A stretch of 64,000 nucleotides of DNA, taken from NCBI RefSeq assembly GCF_004362805.1, contig NZ_SNYF01000005.1:248001-312000 (forward strand). Direction: 5' to 3'. Shown here piece by piece: positions 33,703 to 41,666 of the stretch. Positions within the stretch are counted from its first letter, which is position 1. The number at the start of each line of letters is the position of its first letter. This DNA is from Algoriphagus boseongensis. GTDB taxonomy: Bacteria; Bacteroidota; Bacteroidia; Cytophagales; Cyclobacteriaceae. The notes beneath the pieces are model-generated. The model ran no database searches and was not told the DNA's origin. It saw only the letters and a program-made list of their open reading frames with translations. The translations under genes were made by a program, and so were the position numbers.

Positions 33703-35112
33703 ATGAAATTTGTACCTAAAGTCATCTGGCTAATTGTCGGATTAGTCTGGTTGAATACCAATTCCTCAGTAGTACTGGCGCAACACCATGCTGAACACGA
33801 TCCAGATACTCTTTCGAACAAAAAGATGTTCGGTAAAATCTTGAATTCAGGGCATTTTGAATTTCATCTGAGATCATTCTTCATGTACACCGGAAATGAG
33901 CCTGGTCTTTTAGACTATTCTACTTGGGGTACAGGGGCTGGTTTGGGTTACTTCAGTCCGAGATGGAAAGGTTTGGGGATAGGGTTTAGTGGGTTCTTTG
34001 TTTTTAGACATTTTGAAAACAATATTACTATTCTAGATCCTGAGACAGGCCTTAGAAATCGGTATGAATTAACTCTGTATGATGTCCATCATCCGGAAAA
34101 TAACCACGATATGGACCGACTGGAAGAATTTTTCCTCTCCTATGAAAAGGAGAAATTCTTCGCTTGGATTGGGCGTCATCACATCGAAAGTCCTTTGTTG
34201 AATGCATCAGACAATAGAATGAGACCCAATCTATTCAGCGGCGTATCGGGGAGTTATCGTCCAGGTAATTGGAAATTGACAGGGACTTGGATCACTCATT
34301 TGATCTCTCGTGGGTCTTTGGAATGGGTGCCCGTAGAAGAATCTGTTGGTTTTTATTCCACAGGTAGAAACCCGACTGGTTCGGATGAAATCTATACCCA
34401 TCATCTCCATTCCAAAGGGATTGGAATTCTTGGGGTAGAATATCAGGATGAAAGATTGAATTTGAAATCTTGGAATTACCTAGCCGAAGGGATGTTCGCC
34501 ATCAGTTTTGCAGAAGCTACGACAAAGATTCCTCTGGGAGTCAACCACAAAGCAATATTTGGGGTTCAGGGCTTTTATCAAAGTGCAGTAGGAGATGGAG
34601 GAAATCCAGAACCGGAAAAAGCGTATATTTTACCTGGGGAGAAAACCTTTGGTGTGGGTTTGAGATCGGGAATTCTTTGGGATAATAATCAGTTAACTGT
34701 TAATTATCTGGGGATTTCAGATCAGGGACGATTTCTTTTCCCCAGAGAGTGGGGTAGAGAACAATTCTTTGTGAGTATGCAAAGAGAAAGGTTTGAAGGA
34801 TTGGGAGGAGTTCATGCTTTCAACTTGATGTATGAAAAAACGATTCATGATCAATTGAAAGTCGCAATAGGAGCGGGGCATGCCTCAACTCCAAAATTGG
34901 AAAATGTGAAACTGAATAAATATGGCTTGCCCCATTATTATCATTTCACAGGATTGATTGATTATAAATTTGACGGGTTTTTCAAAGGTTTGGATCTTCA
35001 GCTTTTGGTAGCTCACAAAGGGGAAAATACCGATCAGGACCTTCCTCGGGAATATGTAATCAATCGGGTAAACATGACTAACGTCAGTTTGATTTTAGAC
35101 TACAGATTTTAA
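33703..35112 (+). CDS. OprD-like outer-membrane porin of the sulfur module
   Basis: A 469-residue protein with signal peptide (VIWLIVGLVWLNTNSSVVLAQ) and a mature part of alternating, aromatic-rich beta strands ending in an outer-membrane C-terminal Phe (LILDYRF). A His/Asp-rich segment (QHHAEHDPD) follows the cleavage site. It is clearly paralogous to the porin at 39.5 kb; shared landmarks include SPREWG/FPREWG, RGSLEW/RGSSEW and a matching GR-rich loop. Between a persulfide dioxygenase and two YeeE/YedE transporters, it most likely passes a sulfur oxyanion such as thiosulfate or tetrathionate; inferred. Confidence 0.75.
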   Translation: MKFVPKVIWLIVGLVWLNTNSSVVLAQHHAEHDPDTLSNKKMFGKILNSGHFEFHLRSFFMYTGNEPGLLDYSTWGTGAGLGYFSPRWKGLGIGFSGFFVFRHFENNITILDPETGLRNRYELTLYDVHHPENNHDMDRLEEFFLSYEKEKFFAWIGRHHIESPLLNASDNRMRPNLFSGVSGSYRPGNWKLTGTWITHLISRGSLEWVPVEESVGFYSTGRNPTGSDEIYTHHLHSKGIGILGVEYQDERLNLKSWNYLAEGMFAISFAEATTKIPLGVNHKAIFGVQGFYQSAVGDGGNPEPEKAYILPGEKTFGVGLRSGILWDNNQLTVNYLGISDQGRFLFPREWGREQFFVSMQRERFEGLGGVHAFNLMYEKTIHDQLKVAIGAGHASTPKLENVKLNKYGLPHYYHFTGLIDYKFDGFFKGLDLQLLVAHKGENTDQDLPREYVINRVNMTNVSLILDYRF

Positions 35113-35137
35113 TAGCAACTAATTAAGTTAAGTATAT

Positions 35138-35719
35138 ATGGAGCAATTCATTGAATGGATTAAACAACCTTGGCCCTGGTATGTAGCAGGTCCCATGATT
35201 GGACTTACCGTCCCAGCACTATTGATTTTAGGAAACAAAACCTTCGGGATTTCATCCTCGCTCAGACATATCTGTGCGGCTTGCGTTCCTGCAGGGATTC
35301 CTTTCTTTACCTACAATTGGAAAAAGGAAATCTGGAATTTACTATTTGTGCTTGGGGTAGCCATTGGCGGTTTCATTGCCACAAATTTTCTCGCCAACCC
35401 AGAAACAATCGTTGTTTCTGAGGCAACACAAGCTGATCTTGCCGCTTTGGGAATTACCGATTTCTCGGATTTGATGCCGGCGGATATTTTCTCCTGGGAA
35501 AATATGACAAACGCAAAAGGCCTTCTATTCTTCGTTTTTGGAGGATTTTTGGTAGGATTTGGTACCCGATATGCAGGAGGATGTACTTCCGGACATGCCA
35601 TTATGGGTATTAGCTCCTTGCAGTGGCAATCAGTAGTAGCTACCACGTTTTTCATGATCGGTGGCTTCTTAATGACCCACGTTTTGATGGAGCCTTTAAT
35701 GAAAATGGTTGGATTCTAA
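35138..35719 (+). CDS. YeeE/YedE family transporter, first half (thiosulfate uptake-like)
   Basis: A 193-residue inner-membrane protein with about five helices. The conserved Cys motif is [13 protein letters not shown] near residue 150; a second Cys pair, ICAAC, is near 45. This is one half of the DUF395/YeeE-YedE family. Fused relatives (TsuA) import thiosulfate through a chain of cysteines, and here the second half is a separate gene 12 bases downstream. It is 25 bases after the porin gene, so porin and both halves form one unit. Substrate inferred from homologues and neighbours. Confidence 0.82.
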   Translation: MEQFIEWIKQPWPWYVAGPMIGLTVPALLILGNKTFGISSSLRHICAACVPAGIPFFTYNWKKEIWNLLFVLGVAIGGFIATNFLANPETIVVSEATQADLAALGITDFSDLMPADIFSWENMTNAKGLLFFVFGGFLVGFGTRYAGGCTSGHAIMGISSLQWQSVVATTFFMIGGFLMTHVLMEPLMKMVGF

Positions 35720-35731
35720 ACTTTTGATAAA

Positions 35732-36226
35732 ATGACTAAAGTAGCAGAAAAGAAAATAGAGGTGCAGGATCCACATTGTGCAGCACCTAATCTGAGAGAA
35801 GATCACGATAAAGGCCTTGAGCTGTTAAAGTATCTTGTTATTGGCCTAATCTTCGGGATCGTATTTGTTAAGGCAGAAATTATTTCTTGGTTTAGAATAC
35901 AGGAAATGTTCCGTCTTCAATCTTTCCACATGTATGGAGTAATTGGGTCGGCAGTTGTCACCGGAATTATTTCAGTGCAATTGATCAAAAGACTTAATGT
36001 TAAGACTATCCACGGTGAGACCATCGAAATTCCTGATAAAGTATTCAAAAAAGGTCAGGTGATCGGAGGATTTATTTTCGGATTGGGTTGGGCACTTACC
36101 GGAGCATGTCCAGGTCCTTTGTTTGCCCAAATTGGCAGTGGATATACGGTAGTTTTAGTGACCTTAATATCAGCTTTGGCGGGAACATGGGTTTATGGGA
36201 AATATGCCCATAAGCTTCCGAACTAA
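35732..36226 (+). CDS. YeeE/YedE family transporter, second half (DUF6691-like)
   Basis: A 164-residue inner-membrane protein with about four helices and the second conserved Cys motif, TGACPGPLFAQIGSG near residue 122. The N-terminus (residues 1-40) is hydrophilic with CAAPNL, possibly cytoplasmic. It would pair with the product of the preceding gene to form the complete thiosulfate or sulfane-sulfur channel. The stop is followed by a strong terminator. Confidence 0.82.
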   Translation: MTKVAEKKIEVQDPHCAAPNLREDHDKGLELLKYLVIGLIFGIVFVKAEIISWFRIQEMFRLQSFHMYGVIGSAVVTGIISVQLIKRLNVKTIHGETIEIPDKVFKKGQVIGGFIFGLGWALTGACPGPLFAQIGSGYTVVLVTLISALAGTWVYGKYAHKLPN

Positions 36227-36243
36227 GTTCTGATATAAAATTG

Positions 36244-36275
36244 AAAGCCACTTTCGTAAGAAGGTGGCTTTTTTT
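36244..36275 (+). terminator. Terminator of the porin-YeeE-YedE unit
   Basis: Stem AAAGCCAC/GTGGCTTT extended by G-T pairs, followed by TTTTT. Confidence 0.8.
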
Positions 36276-36354
36276 AATTAAAGACCTTTTTGACTATAAA
36301 TCTGATCAAAAGGATAATGGAGGCTATAATGACTCCAACGATAATAAATTCCAT
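36274..36354 (-). CDS. Candidate 26-residue membrane micropeptide
   Basis: The minus strand reads MEFIIVGVIIASIILLIRF then IVKKVFN and a TAA stop. It is a single hydrophobic helix of about 17 residues followed by a basic tail, the layout of known bacterial membrane micropeptides with the C-terminus inside. It ends at the terminator of the convergent YedE gene. No ribosome-binding site or clear promoter is visible, and one hydrophobic ORF this short can occur by chance in AT-rich DNA. If real, it could modulate a neighbouring membrane transporter; function unknown. Confidence 0.35.
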   Translation of the reverse strand: MEFIIVGVIIASIILLIRFIVKKVFN

Positions 36355-36470
36355 GTGAAGTGTTTGGGGTTTAACTAGGAGCAATGGGGAATAGTTTCTC
36401 CTTTTTTATTCTTTCTCCAATTCCGGATCAAACTTCCTAAATTCGCCTGATTTTCCAGCCTATTAAACCA

Positions 36471-37634
36471 ATGAATTACCTTTCCAAAAGGAGAGTTGCT
36501 CTCGGCGCGATGTTTTTCTTTATGGGGCTTTGCTTCTCAAGTTGGGCGGCAAGGATTCCTGACATCCAAGCAAAATTTCAGCTTTCTGAAGGCCAATTGG
36601 GGACTATTTTACTTTGCCTCCCCATAGGTTCTATGCTCGGATTACCCATTGCCGGTTGGTCAGTGCATCAATATGGAAGTAGGGTGGTGATCTTAATTAT
36701 CAGTTTCGCTTATGCCTGTACCTTGCCTTTGATTGGCTTGGCCACGACCACCTGGATGCTAGTTCCAATCCTTATCCTTTTTGGCATGTTCGGGAATATT
36801 ATGAACATCTCGCTCAATACCCAAGCCTTGGGATTGGAGGATCAAATGGGGAAAAGCATTTTGGCTTCTTTCCATGGATTATGGAGTATGGCTGGATTTA
36901 CTGGAGCTGGATTTGGGGCAGGAATGATTTTGTTGAATATCTCACCTGCAGGGCATTATGGCCTAATTATGCTGATCTCTTTCGTGATCGTTCTTCTTTC
37001 TCAAAAATTTGTACTAAACGACAAAAATCAATCGGATGAAGGAGGATTGGTCTTGAAAAGACCGGATGATTTGCTGCTGCGAATTGGACTGATAGCTTTC
37101 CTCGGAATGATGACAGAAGGCTGCATGTTTGATTGGAGTGGGGTTTATTTCAAAAAGATAGTCTTGGCAGAACCTGGCTTAGTGGCTCTTGGCTATGTGT
37201 GTTTTATGGGAGCTATGGCCTCCGGTCGATTTATGACGGATAAATCCACTCATCGATTTGGAAGAGTTCCTGTTTTACGGGTAAGTGGAGTGTTGATTTT
37301 CTTGGGGCTTTTGATTTCTGTGATTTGGCCGGGTATTTATTCAGCAGCACTTGGGTTTTTACTGGTCGGTTTTGGAGTTGCTTCCATCATTCCCGTTTCT
37401 TATAGCATTGCTGGCCGTTCCAAACTTTACCCTCCAAGTGTAGCACTAGCCTTGGTCTCTACCATTTCGTTTTTCGGATTTTTGCTGGGTCCTCCTTTGA
37501 TTGGATTTGTGGCAGATTTGTTTGATTTGAAAGTTTCCTTTGCGCTTATTGCAATCAATGGTTTGGGGATTTTCCTTTTGACTAGCATTAGGAAAAAGGT
37601 ATTTGAACCCCAGCCGATTAATTCTGTAGAATGA
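36471..37634 (+). CDS. MFS transporter (YbjJ-like)
   Basis: A 387-residue permease with 12 predicted helices. The N-terminal stretch SSWAARIPDIQAKFQLSEGQ followed by GTILLCLPIGSM is typical of the YbjJ/Bypass-of-stop-codon-type branch of the major facilitator superfamily. The stop overlaps the start of the acyl-ACP thioesterase by four bases (ATGA). Substrate unknown; no relation to sulfur metabolism is apparent although it lies inside the module. Gene and family confident, function not. Confidence 0.85.
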   Translation: MNYLSKRRVALGAMFFFMGLCFSSWAARIPDIQAKFQLSEGQLGTILLCLPIGSMLGLPIAGWSVHQYGSRVVILIISFAYACTLPLIGLATTTWMLVPILILFGMFGNIMNISLNTQALGLEDQMGKSILASFHGLWSMAGFTGAGFGAGMILLNISPAGHYGLIMLISFVIVLLSQKFVLNDKNQSDEGGLVLKRPDDLLLRIGLIAFLGMMTEGCMFDWSGVYFKKIVLAEPGLVALGYVCFMGAMASGRFMTDKSTHRFGRVPVLRVSGVLIFLGLLISVIWPGIYSAALGFLLVGFGVASIIPVSYSIAGRSKLYPPSVALALVSTISFFGFLLGPPLIGFVADLFDLKVSFALIAINGLGIFLLTSIRKKVFEPQPINSVE

Positions 37635-38359
37635 TTTTACCGGAGGAGTTTCAGTTTACCAAAGAGTTTGAGGTGGGATCTTTCCAGGTTCATCCCAATG
37701 GAAATATCTGCCTGACTTCCCTTGCTGATTTGCTTCAGGAAATTGCCTGGAGACATGCGGATTCTGGGGATTTTGGAAGAAACCTGATGGAAACCCAGCA
37801 AATGTGGGTGCTTTCCAGACTGGAAATAAAGGTCCAAAAATTCCCAAAATGGGGAGATAAGATCAGGATTTTTACGGGTGGACGAGGAACTGAAAAGTTG
37901 TTTGCTTTTCGGGAGTTTTTGATTTGGAATGAAAAAGAGGAGGTTTTGGCTAGAGCCATGTCCTCTTGGTTATTGCTTCATTCTGAAACGAAAAAAATTC
38001 TCAGACCAGAAATTGTTTTGCCAGCCGAACTTTTTGATCCTAGCAAAAAGCCGGATTGGCAGCCGGGCAAAATTTCACTTTCAGGTGAACTCATTTCTGA
38101 GGAAAAAATTCAAGTCAGAAATTCGGATTTGGACTTGTACCACCATGTCAATAATACCAGCTACATCCGATGGGTTGAAAATGCATTGGCAGCCCAAGAT
38201 TGGTTTCCTCAAGAAATTTCAATCAACTATTTGGCGGAATGCTTGTCGGGAGATCAGGTAGAATTAAAGCTTTTTAAAGATGAGGAATTTGGCTTTTTGG
38301 AAGGGAAGGTTGGTGACAGAATGGTCTTTTCTGCTAAGGTGAAATTAGATAATTCCTGA
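37631..38359 (+). CDS. Acyl-ACP thioesterase
   Basis: A 242-residue double-hotdog thioesterase. Hallmarks are QEIAWRHADSGDFG near residue 35, WVLSRLEIKV near 57, and the catalytic-region motif YHHVNNTSYIRWVEN near 170 with the Asn and His used in catalysis. It releases free fatty acids from acyl carrier protein. Translationally coupled to the preceding MFS gene. Length fits bacterial FatA/FatB-like proteins. It lies just before the tsdA promoter, with no evident metabolic link to sulfur. Confidence 0.88.
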   Translation: MILPEEFQFTKEFEVGSFQVHPNGNICLTSLADLLQEIAWRHADSGDFGRNLMETQQMWVLSRLEIKVQKFPKWGDKIRIFTGGRGTEKLFAFREFLIWNEKEEVLARAMSSWLLLHSETKKILRPEIVLPAELFDPSKKPDWQPGKISLSGELISEEKIQVRNSDLDLYHHVNNTSYIRWVENALAAQDWFPQEISINYLAECLSGDQVELKLFKDEEFGFLEGKVGDRMVFSAKVKLDNS

Positions 38360-38365
38360 TTTTCC

Positions 38366-38381
38366 TGTGATTCTAGTCACA
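38366..38381 (+). promoter_or_regulatory. Crp/Fnr-type box 4 (tsdA promoter), perfect
   Basis: TGTGATTCTAGTCACA matches TGTGA-N6-TCACA in all ten half-site bases. Its centre is 37.5 bp before the G of CACTTTTG (38404-38411), placing it near -42 to -45 of the likely start, as for class II activation. Confidence 0.7.
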
Positions 38382-38428
38382 GCTTTAGGCCTTAATTTTA
38401 ATGCACTTTTGTACATTGCTATACGACT

Positions 38429-39490
38429 ATGAATCAAATGATGCAGCCTTTTGTCAAATTGATCACGCTCATGGTAGCCCTTTTGGGTCTTTCCGTGGCC
38501 TTGATAGGAGTGATCGGATTGGTTTTATTTTTATCCTATTCGGGAGTTCAACTGCCAAGTTTAAGCGAAGAGGAAGTTACAGCCCCTCAGGCCGTCGCAG
38601 CCGTTCCTGTGGTAAAAGCTCTTGCTGATCCTTCGGGTATGTGGAAGGCTCCAGATTTGGCAAGTTTGGATTCTGATCCAAACGGAGATGAGATCAAATA
38701 TGGCCGGGAATTAATTGCAAACACCTCAGAATATCTTGGTCCAAATGGGAAAGTCAAGGCGATTTCAAATGGAATGAACTGTCAGAATTGCCATTTGCAA
38801 GCTGGAAGAGCTCCTTTGGGAAACAACTATAGCGCCGTTGCATCAACCTACCCTAAAGTCAGAGCACGATCCGGCCAATCTGAAGATGTTCAAAAGCGGA
38901 TCAACGATTGTTTTGAAAGAAGCTTGAATGGACAAGCCTTGTCCAGAGATTCCAGAGAAATGAAAGCTATGGTGGCCTACATTAATTGGTTGGGAAAAGA
39001 TGTACCAAAGGGAGAATCTCCTCAAGGTGTGGGGCTTTACGAGGTGCCATTACTAGACCGTGCAGCAGATCCTTCCAAGGGAAAATTGGTGTATGACAGT
39101 CAGTGCGCAGTTTGCCATCAGCCAAATGGAGAAGGAATAGCTAAGCCAGATGGAACAGGCTATACTTATCCCCCACTTTGGGGTAAGAATAGCTACAATT
39201 CCGGGGCAGGTCTCTTTAGACTTTCGAGATTTGCAGGATATGTGAGAGCAAACATGCCTCTAGGCGCAACTTTTGAAAACCCAATGCTTACGGACGAAGA
39301 AGCATGGGATGTAGCAGCTTATGTAAATAGCATGGAAAGGCCTTCCAAGGACTTGTCAAAGGACTGGCCGGATATTTCCAAAAAGCCAATGGACCATCCT
39401 TTTGGTCCCTATTCGGATGAGTTTTCAGAAGAGCAACACAAATTCGGTCCTTTCAAACCGATCAAAGAAGCCAAAGCTCAAACCAAGTGA
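38429..39490 (+). CDS. tsdA: Dihaem cytochrome c, TsdA-like thiosulfate dehydrogenase
   Basis: A 353-residue protein with an N-terminal membrane anchor (residues 10-37) and a periplasmic dihaem domain. Haem sites are CQNCH (118-122) and CAVCH (226-230). Between them RINDCFERSLNG places Cys161 where TsdA uses a Cys as axial ligand of the active-site haem. Known TsdA enzymes join two thiosulfates into tetrathionate, or reverse this. It is preceded by a perfect Crp/Fnr-type box, and its stop overlaps a porin start by four bases. Thiosulfate activity is inferred from this motif and the sulfur context. Confidence 0.82.
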   Translation: MNQMMQPFVKLITLMVALLGLSVALIGVIGLVLFLSYSGVQLPSLSEEEVTAPQAVAAVPVVKALADPSGMWKAPDLASLDSDPNGDEIKYGRELIANTSEYLGPNGKVKAISNGMNCQNCHLQAGRAPLGNNYSAVASTYPKVRARSGQSEDVQKRINDCFERSLNGQALSRDSREMKAMVAYINWLGKDVPKGESPQGVGLYEVPLLDRAADPSKGKLVYDSQCAVCHQPNGEGIAKPDGTGYTYPPLWGKNSYNSGAGLFRLSRFAGYVRANMPLGATFENPMLTDEEAWDVAAYVNSMERPSKDLSKDWPDISKKPMDHPFGPYSDEFSEEQHKFGPFKPIKEAKAQTK

Positions 39491-40842
39491 TCAGGAAATC
39501 TGCGGTTTACTTACTTCTTTTCTTAGGTATTTCTAATTTTTCAAAAGCTCAAGAAGAGAAAAAAGACCTTGTTGTTTCGCCCGATATCCATTTCAGATCC
39601 TTTTGGATGAATACGGCATATCCCGGACTGGACTTTAAAAAAGACTATGCCTTGGGTATGTCCCTGAATCTAGGAGCAAAGCTGGAATTCAAGGAAAATT
39701 TGAAAATGCACGTTGGCTATCGTGGATTTACCAATGTGGCCAGTTCGGAATTTTGGAATCCCGACCCAATTTCTGGTCAATCTAATCGATATGAAGCTGG
39801 GCTTTTTGATTTATTAAATCCTAAGGATAAGGTTTTTGGAAAATTAGAAACACTCTCTTTAGAATATTCTACTCAAAATTTTGGAGCGAAGGTAGGCCGG
39901 ATGGGAATCAATTCGGATTGGATCAATGCTCAGGATGGAAGATTGTCACCTACGGCTTTGGAGGGGATTAATCTTTGGTTTAACCCAGATAAAAATTGGA
40001 AATTTTCCCTTTGGGGAATTAGCAGATTGAGTATTCGGGGAAGTAGTGAATGGTTTAATCCGGGAGAAACCTTGGGTATTTATCCTCAAGGAAGAACTGA
40101 AACCGGGAAGCCAGGCAATTATTTTGGAAATACCCAAAGCGAGTGGATTGGAATTGCTGAAATAGACCGGAAAATAGGAAGTCGAAGCAAGATTCACTTT
40201 TCCCAGACTTTGGTTCAAAATATTTCCTCAACCTACTGGATGGCCTGGGAATCCAACTTGGTTAAGAAAGATGGCCTGATCAATTTGGGTGTAATGGGAG
40301 GTTTTCAACATGGCATTGGAAATGGAGGGAATCTCAATTTAGAATTGCGATACAAAAATCCTGAGGATAAGAATTTTGCCATTTCAGGAAGAGTTGGATG
40401 GAAAAGCGCACGATGGGTTACCCATTTGAATGTAACTCAGGTATTCGGAAAGGGTAGGTGGCTGAGTCCACGGGAATGGGGAAAAGATGCCTGGTATACA
40501 TTTATTCCAAGGGAAAGAAATGAAGGGTTTGAGTCAGTAACTGCAGTTGTTGGGTATGCTGAATACCGCTTTGAAAAATTCCCAATCCAACTTTACAGTC
40601 ATATGGGAGTACATTTTCTTCCTGATACCCAAAGTCCTCTTGAAAACAAATACAATTTCCCGAGCTATTTCCAGTCCAACTTGGGATTGAAATACCAACC
40701 TAAAAAGATCAAGAATCTGGACTTCCATTTCATTTTGGTTTCTAAGGAAGCATTAAGACCGAATGGTCTGACTTCCAATCAGATCTATAATAAAGTGGAA
40801 ATGCTGCATTTCAATGCGATTTTGAACTGGAGGCTAAATTGA
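39487..40842 (+). CDS. OprD-like outer-membrane porin paired with tsdA
   Basis: A 451-residue protein starting at GTG, overlapping the tsdA stop (GTGA). Signal peptide SAVYLLLFLGISNFSKAQ; mature part of beta-barrel strands with SPREWGKDAWYTF, RLSIRGSSEWFNPGE and the GNGGNLNLELRY loop. It shares layout and several motifs with the porin at 33.7 kb and is its paralogue. Translational coupling to tsdA suggests it passes the substrate or product (thiosulfate or tetrathionate). Ends in LNWRLN rather than the usual terminal Phe. Confidence 0.75.
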   Translation: MIRKSAVYLLLFLGISNFSKAQEEKKDLVVSPDIHFRSFWMNTAYPGLDFKKDYALGMSLNLGAKLEFKENLKMHVGYRGFTNVASSEFWNPDPISGQSNRYEAGLFDLLNPKDKVFGKLETLSLEYSTQNFGAKVGRMGINSDWINAQDGRLSPTALEGINLWFNPDKNWKFSLWGISRLSIRGSSEWFNPGETLGIYPQGRTETGKPGNYFGNTQSEWIGIAEIDRKIGSRSKIHFSQTLVQNISSTYWMAWESNLVKKDGLINLGVMGGFQHGIGNGGNLNLELRYKNPEDKNFAISGRVGWKSARWVTHLNVTQVFGKGRWLSPREWGKDAWYTFIPRERNEGFESVTAVVGYAEYRFEKFPIQLYSHMGVHFLPDTQSPLENKYNFPSYFQSNLGLKYQPKKIKNLDFHFILVSKEALRPNGLTSNQIYNKVEMLHFNAILNWRLN

Positions 40843-41149
40843 GACAAGGCCTGATTTTCTAAAAAATTAGGAATTGTGAAATCCTATACCCAAATTTGTC
40901 GCGTCGGAGAAAGGTTTCCGTGACTTGTAATCAAGTGTTATTTGGCTGAGTCCTGCCTAGTAGTAAAGTAATAGAGTTCCCCTTCATCAGGTTTCAATTC
41001 TTAATGCCCCTACTTTTCAAATCGAACTTGCCTCAAATGCTTTTTCGAGTTGAAGCCTGCAGTAATCCCATTTCCTAAATTTCAATTCAAGGTCTTTCAG
41101 GCCAATTTGGATTTTTTATTCAGGGAAAATCAACCATAAAATCTTCTAC
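40843..41149 (+). other. Gene-free stretch, probably 3' hairpin plus long 5' leader of the cold-shock operon
   Basis: CCTGATTTT-CTAA-AAAATTAGG at 40850-40871 is a weak hairpin after the porin gene. The rest has no credible ORF. Cold-shock mRNAs often carry long structured leaders, so part of it may be such a leader; I see no recognisable cold box. Confidence 0.35.
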
Positions 41150-41386
41150 ATGTCAAAAAATCAAAACACGTTCATCAAAAAGCAAAAAGCTGAACTGAAA
41201 AGAAGAAAACAAAAAGAAAAATTTGAAAAAAAACTAGAGCGTAAAGCTCAATCCAAAGACGGGAGTCTTGAAAATATGATCGCTTATGTGGATCACCTCG
41301 GAAATATCACCGATACTCCTCCTGAGCCAATTGTAGAAAAAAAGAGACCCGATAATACCAATTCAAAAAAACCGAGTAAACAATAA
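41150..41386 (+). CDS. Small basic protein upstream of cspA
   Basis: A 78-residue protein dominated by Lys/Arg/Glu in its first half (KKQKAELKRRKQKEKFEKK, predicted helix or coiled coil), then DGSLENMIAYVDHLGNITDTPPEP and a Lys-rich tail. No signal or membrane segment. Proteins of this type commonly precede a cold-shock domain gene in Cytophagales and may bind RNA or ribosomes. It is 17 bases from cspA in the same direction, so they are cotranscribed. Function unknown. Confidence 0.75.
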   Translation: MSKNQNTFIKKQKAELKRRKQKEKFEKKLERKAQSKDGSLENMIAYVDHLGNITDTPPEPIVEKKRPDNTNSKKPSKQ

Positions 41387-41403
41387 CAAACATTTCAGAA
41401 ATC

Positions 41404-41598
41404 ATGAATGAAGGAACAGTAAAATTCTTTAACACAACCAAAGGGTTTGGATTTATCACTCCTGCGGACCAATCAGAAGACGTTTTCGTACACCATAGCG
41501 GTTTGGTACACGAAATCAGAGAAAATGACAAAGTTACTTATGACAAAGTTCAGGGTAAAAAAGGCATTAACGCTGTAAATGTAAAGGTGGTTAAATAA
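41404..41598 (+). CDS. Cold-shock domain protein
   Basis: A 64-residue OB-fold protein of the CspA family. RNP1 is TKGFGFITP and RNP2 is DVFVHHSGL, the aromatic surface that binds single-stranded RNA. EGTVKFFNTTKGFGFI is the classical start. It acts as an RNA chaperone. Follows the small basic protein and is closed by a bidirectional terminator. Confidence 0.95.
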   Translation: MNEGTVKFFNTTKGFGFITPADQSEDVFVHHSGLVHEIRENDKVTYDKVQGKKGINAVNVKVVK

Positions 41599-41619
41599 TC
41601 CCCCGTGTATCAGCTAATA

Positions 41620-41653
41620 AAAATCCCCGGATTGAAAGATCTGGGGATTTTTT
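41620..41653. terminator. Bidirectional terminator between cspA and the D-lactate dehydrogenase gene
   Basis: Stem AAAATCCCCGGAT/ATCTGGGGATTTT with one G-T pair and T-tracts on both sides. Confidence 0.85.
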
Positions 41654-41666
41654 GTTTTTAAATACT

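Noticed and set aside
33703-33720. TTTGTAC at codons 3-5 of the first porin, 36.5 bp from its Crp/Fnr-type box
   Set aside because: The spacing matches the other promoters, but a start there would fall inside the gene and remove the signal peptide. I treat it as probable coincidence.
40843-41149. Small ORF (24 codons) or riboswitch before the cold-shock operon
   Set aside because: The ORF has no supporting composition and no known riboswitch core could be recognised.
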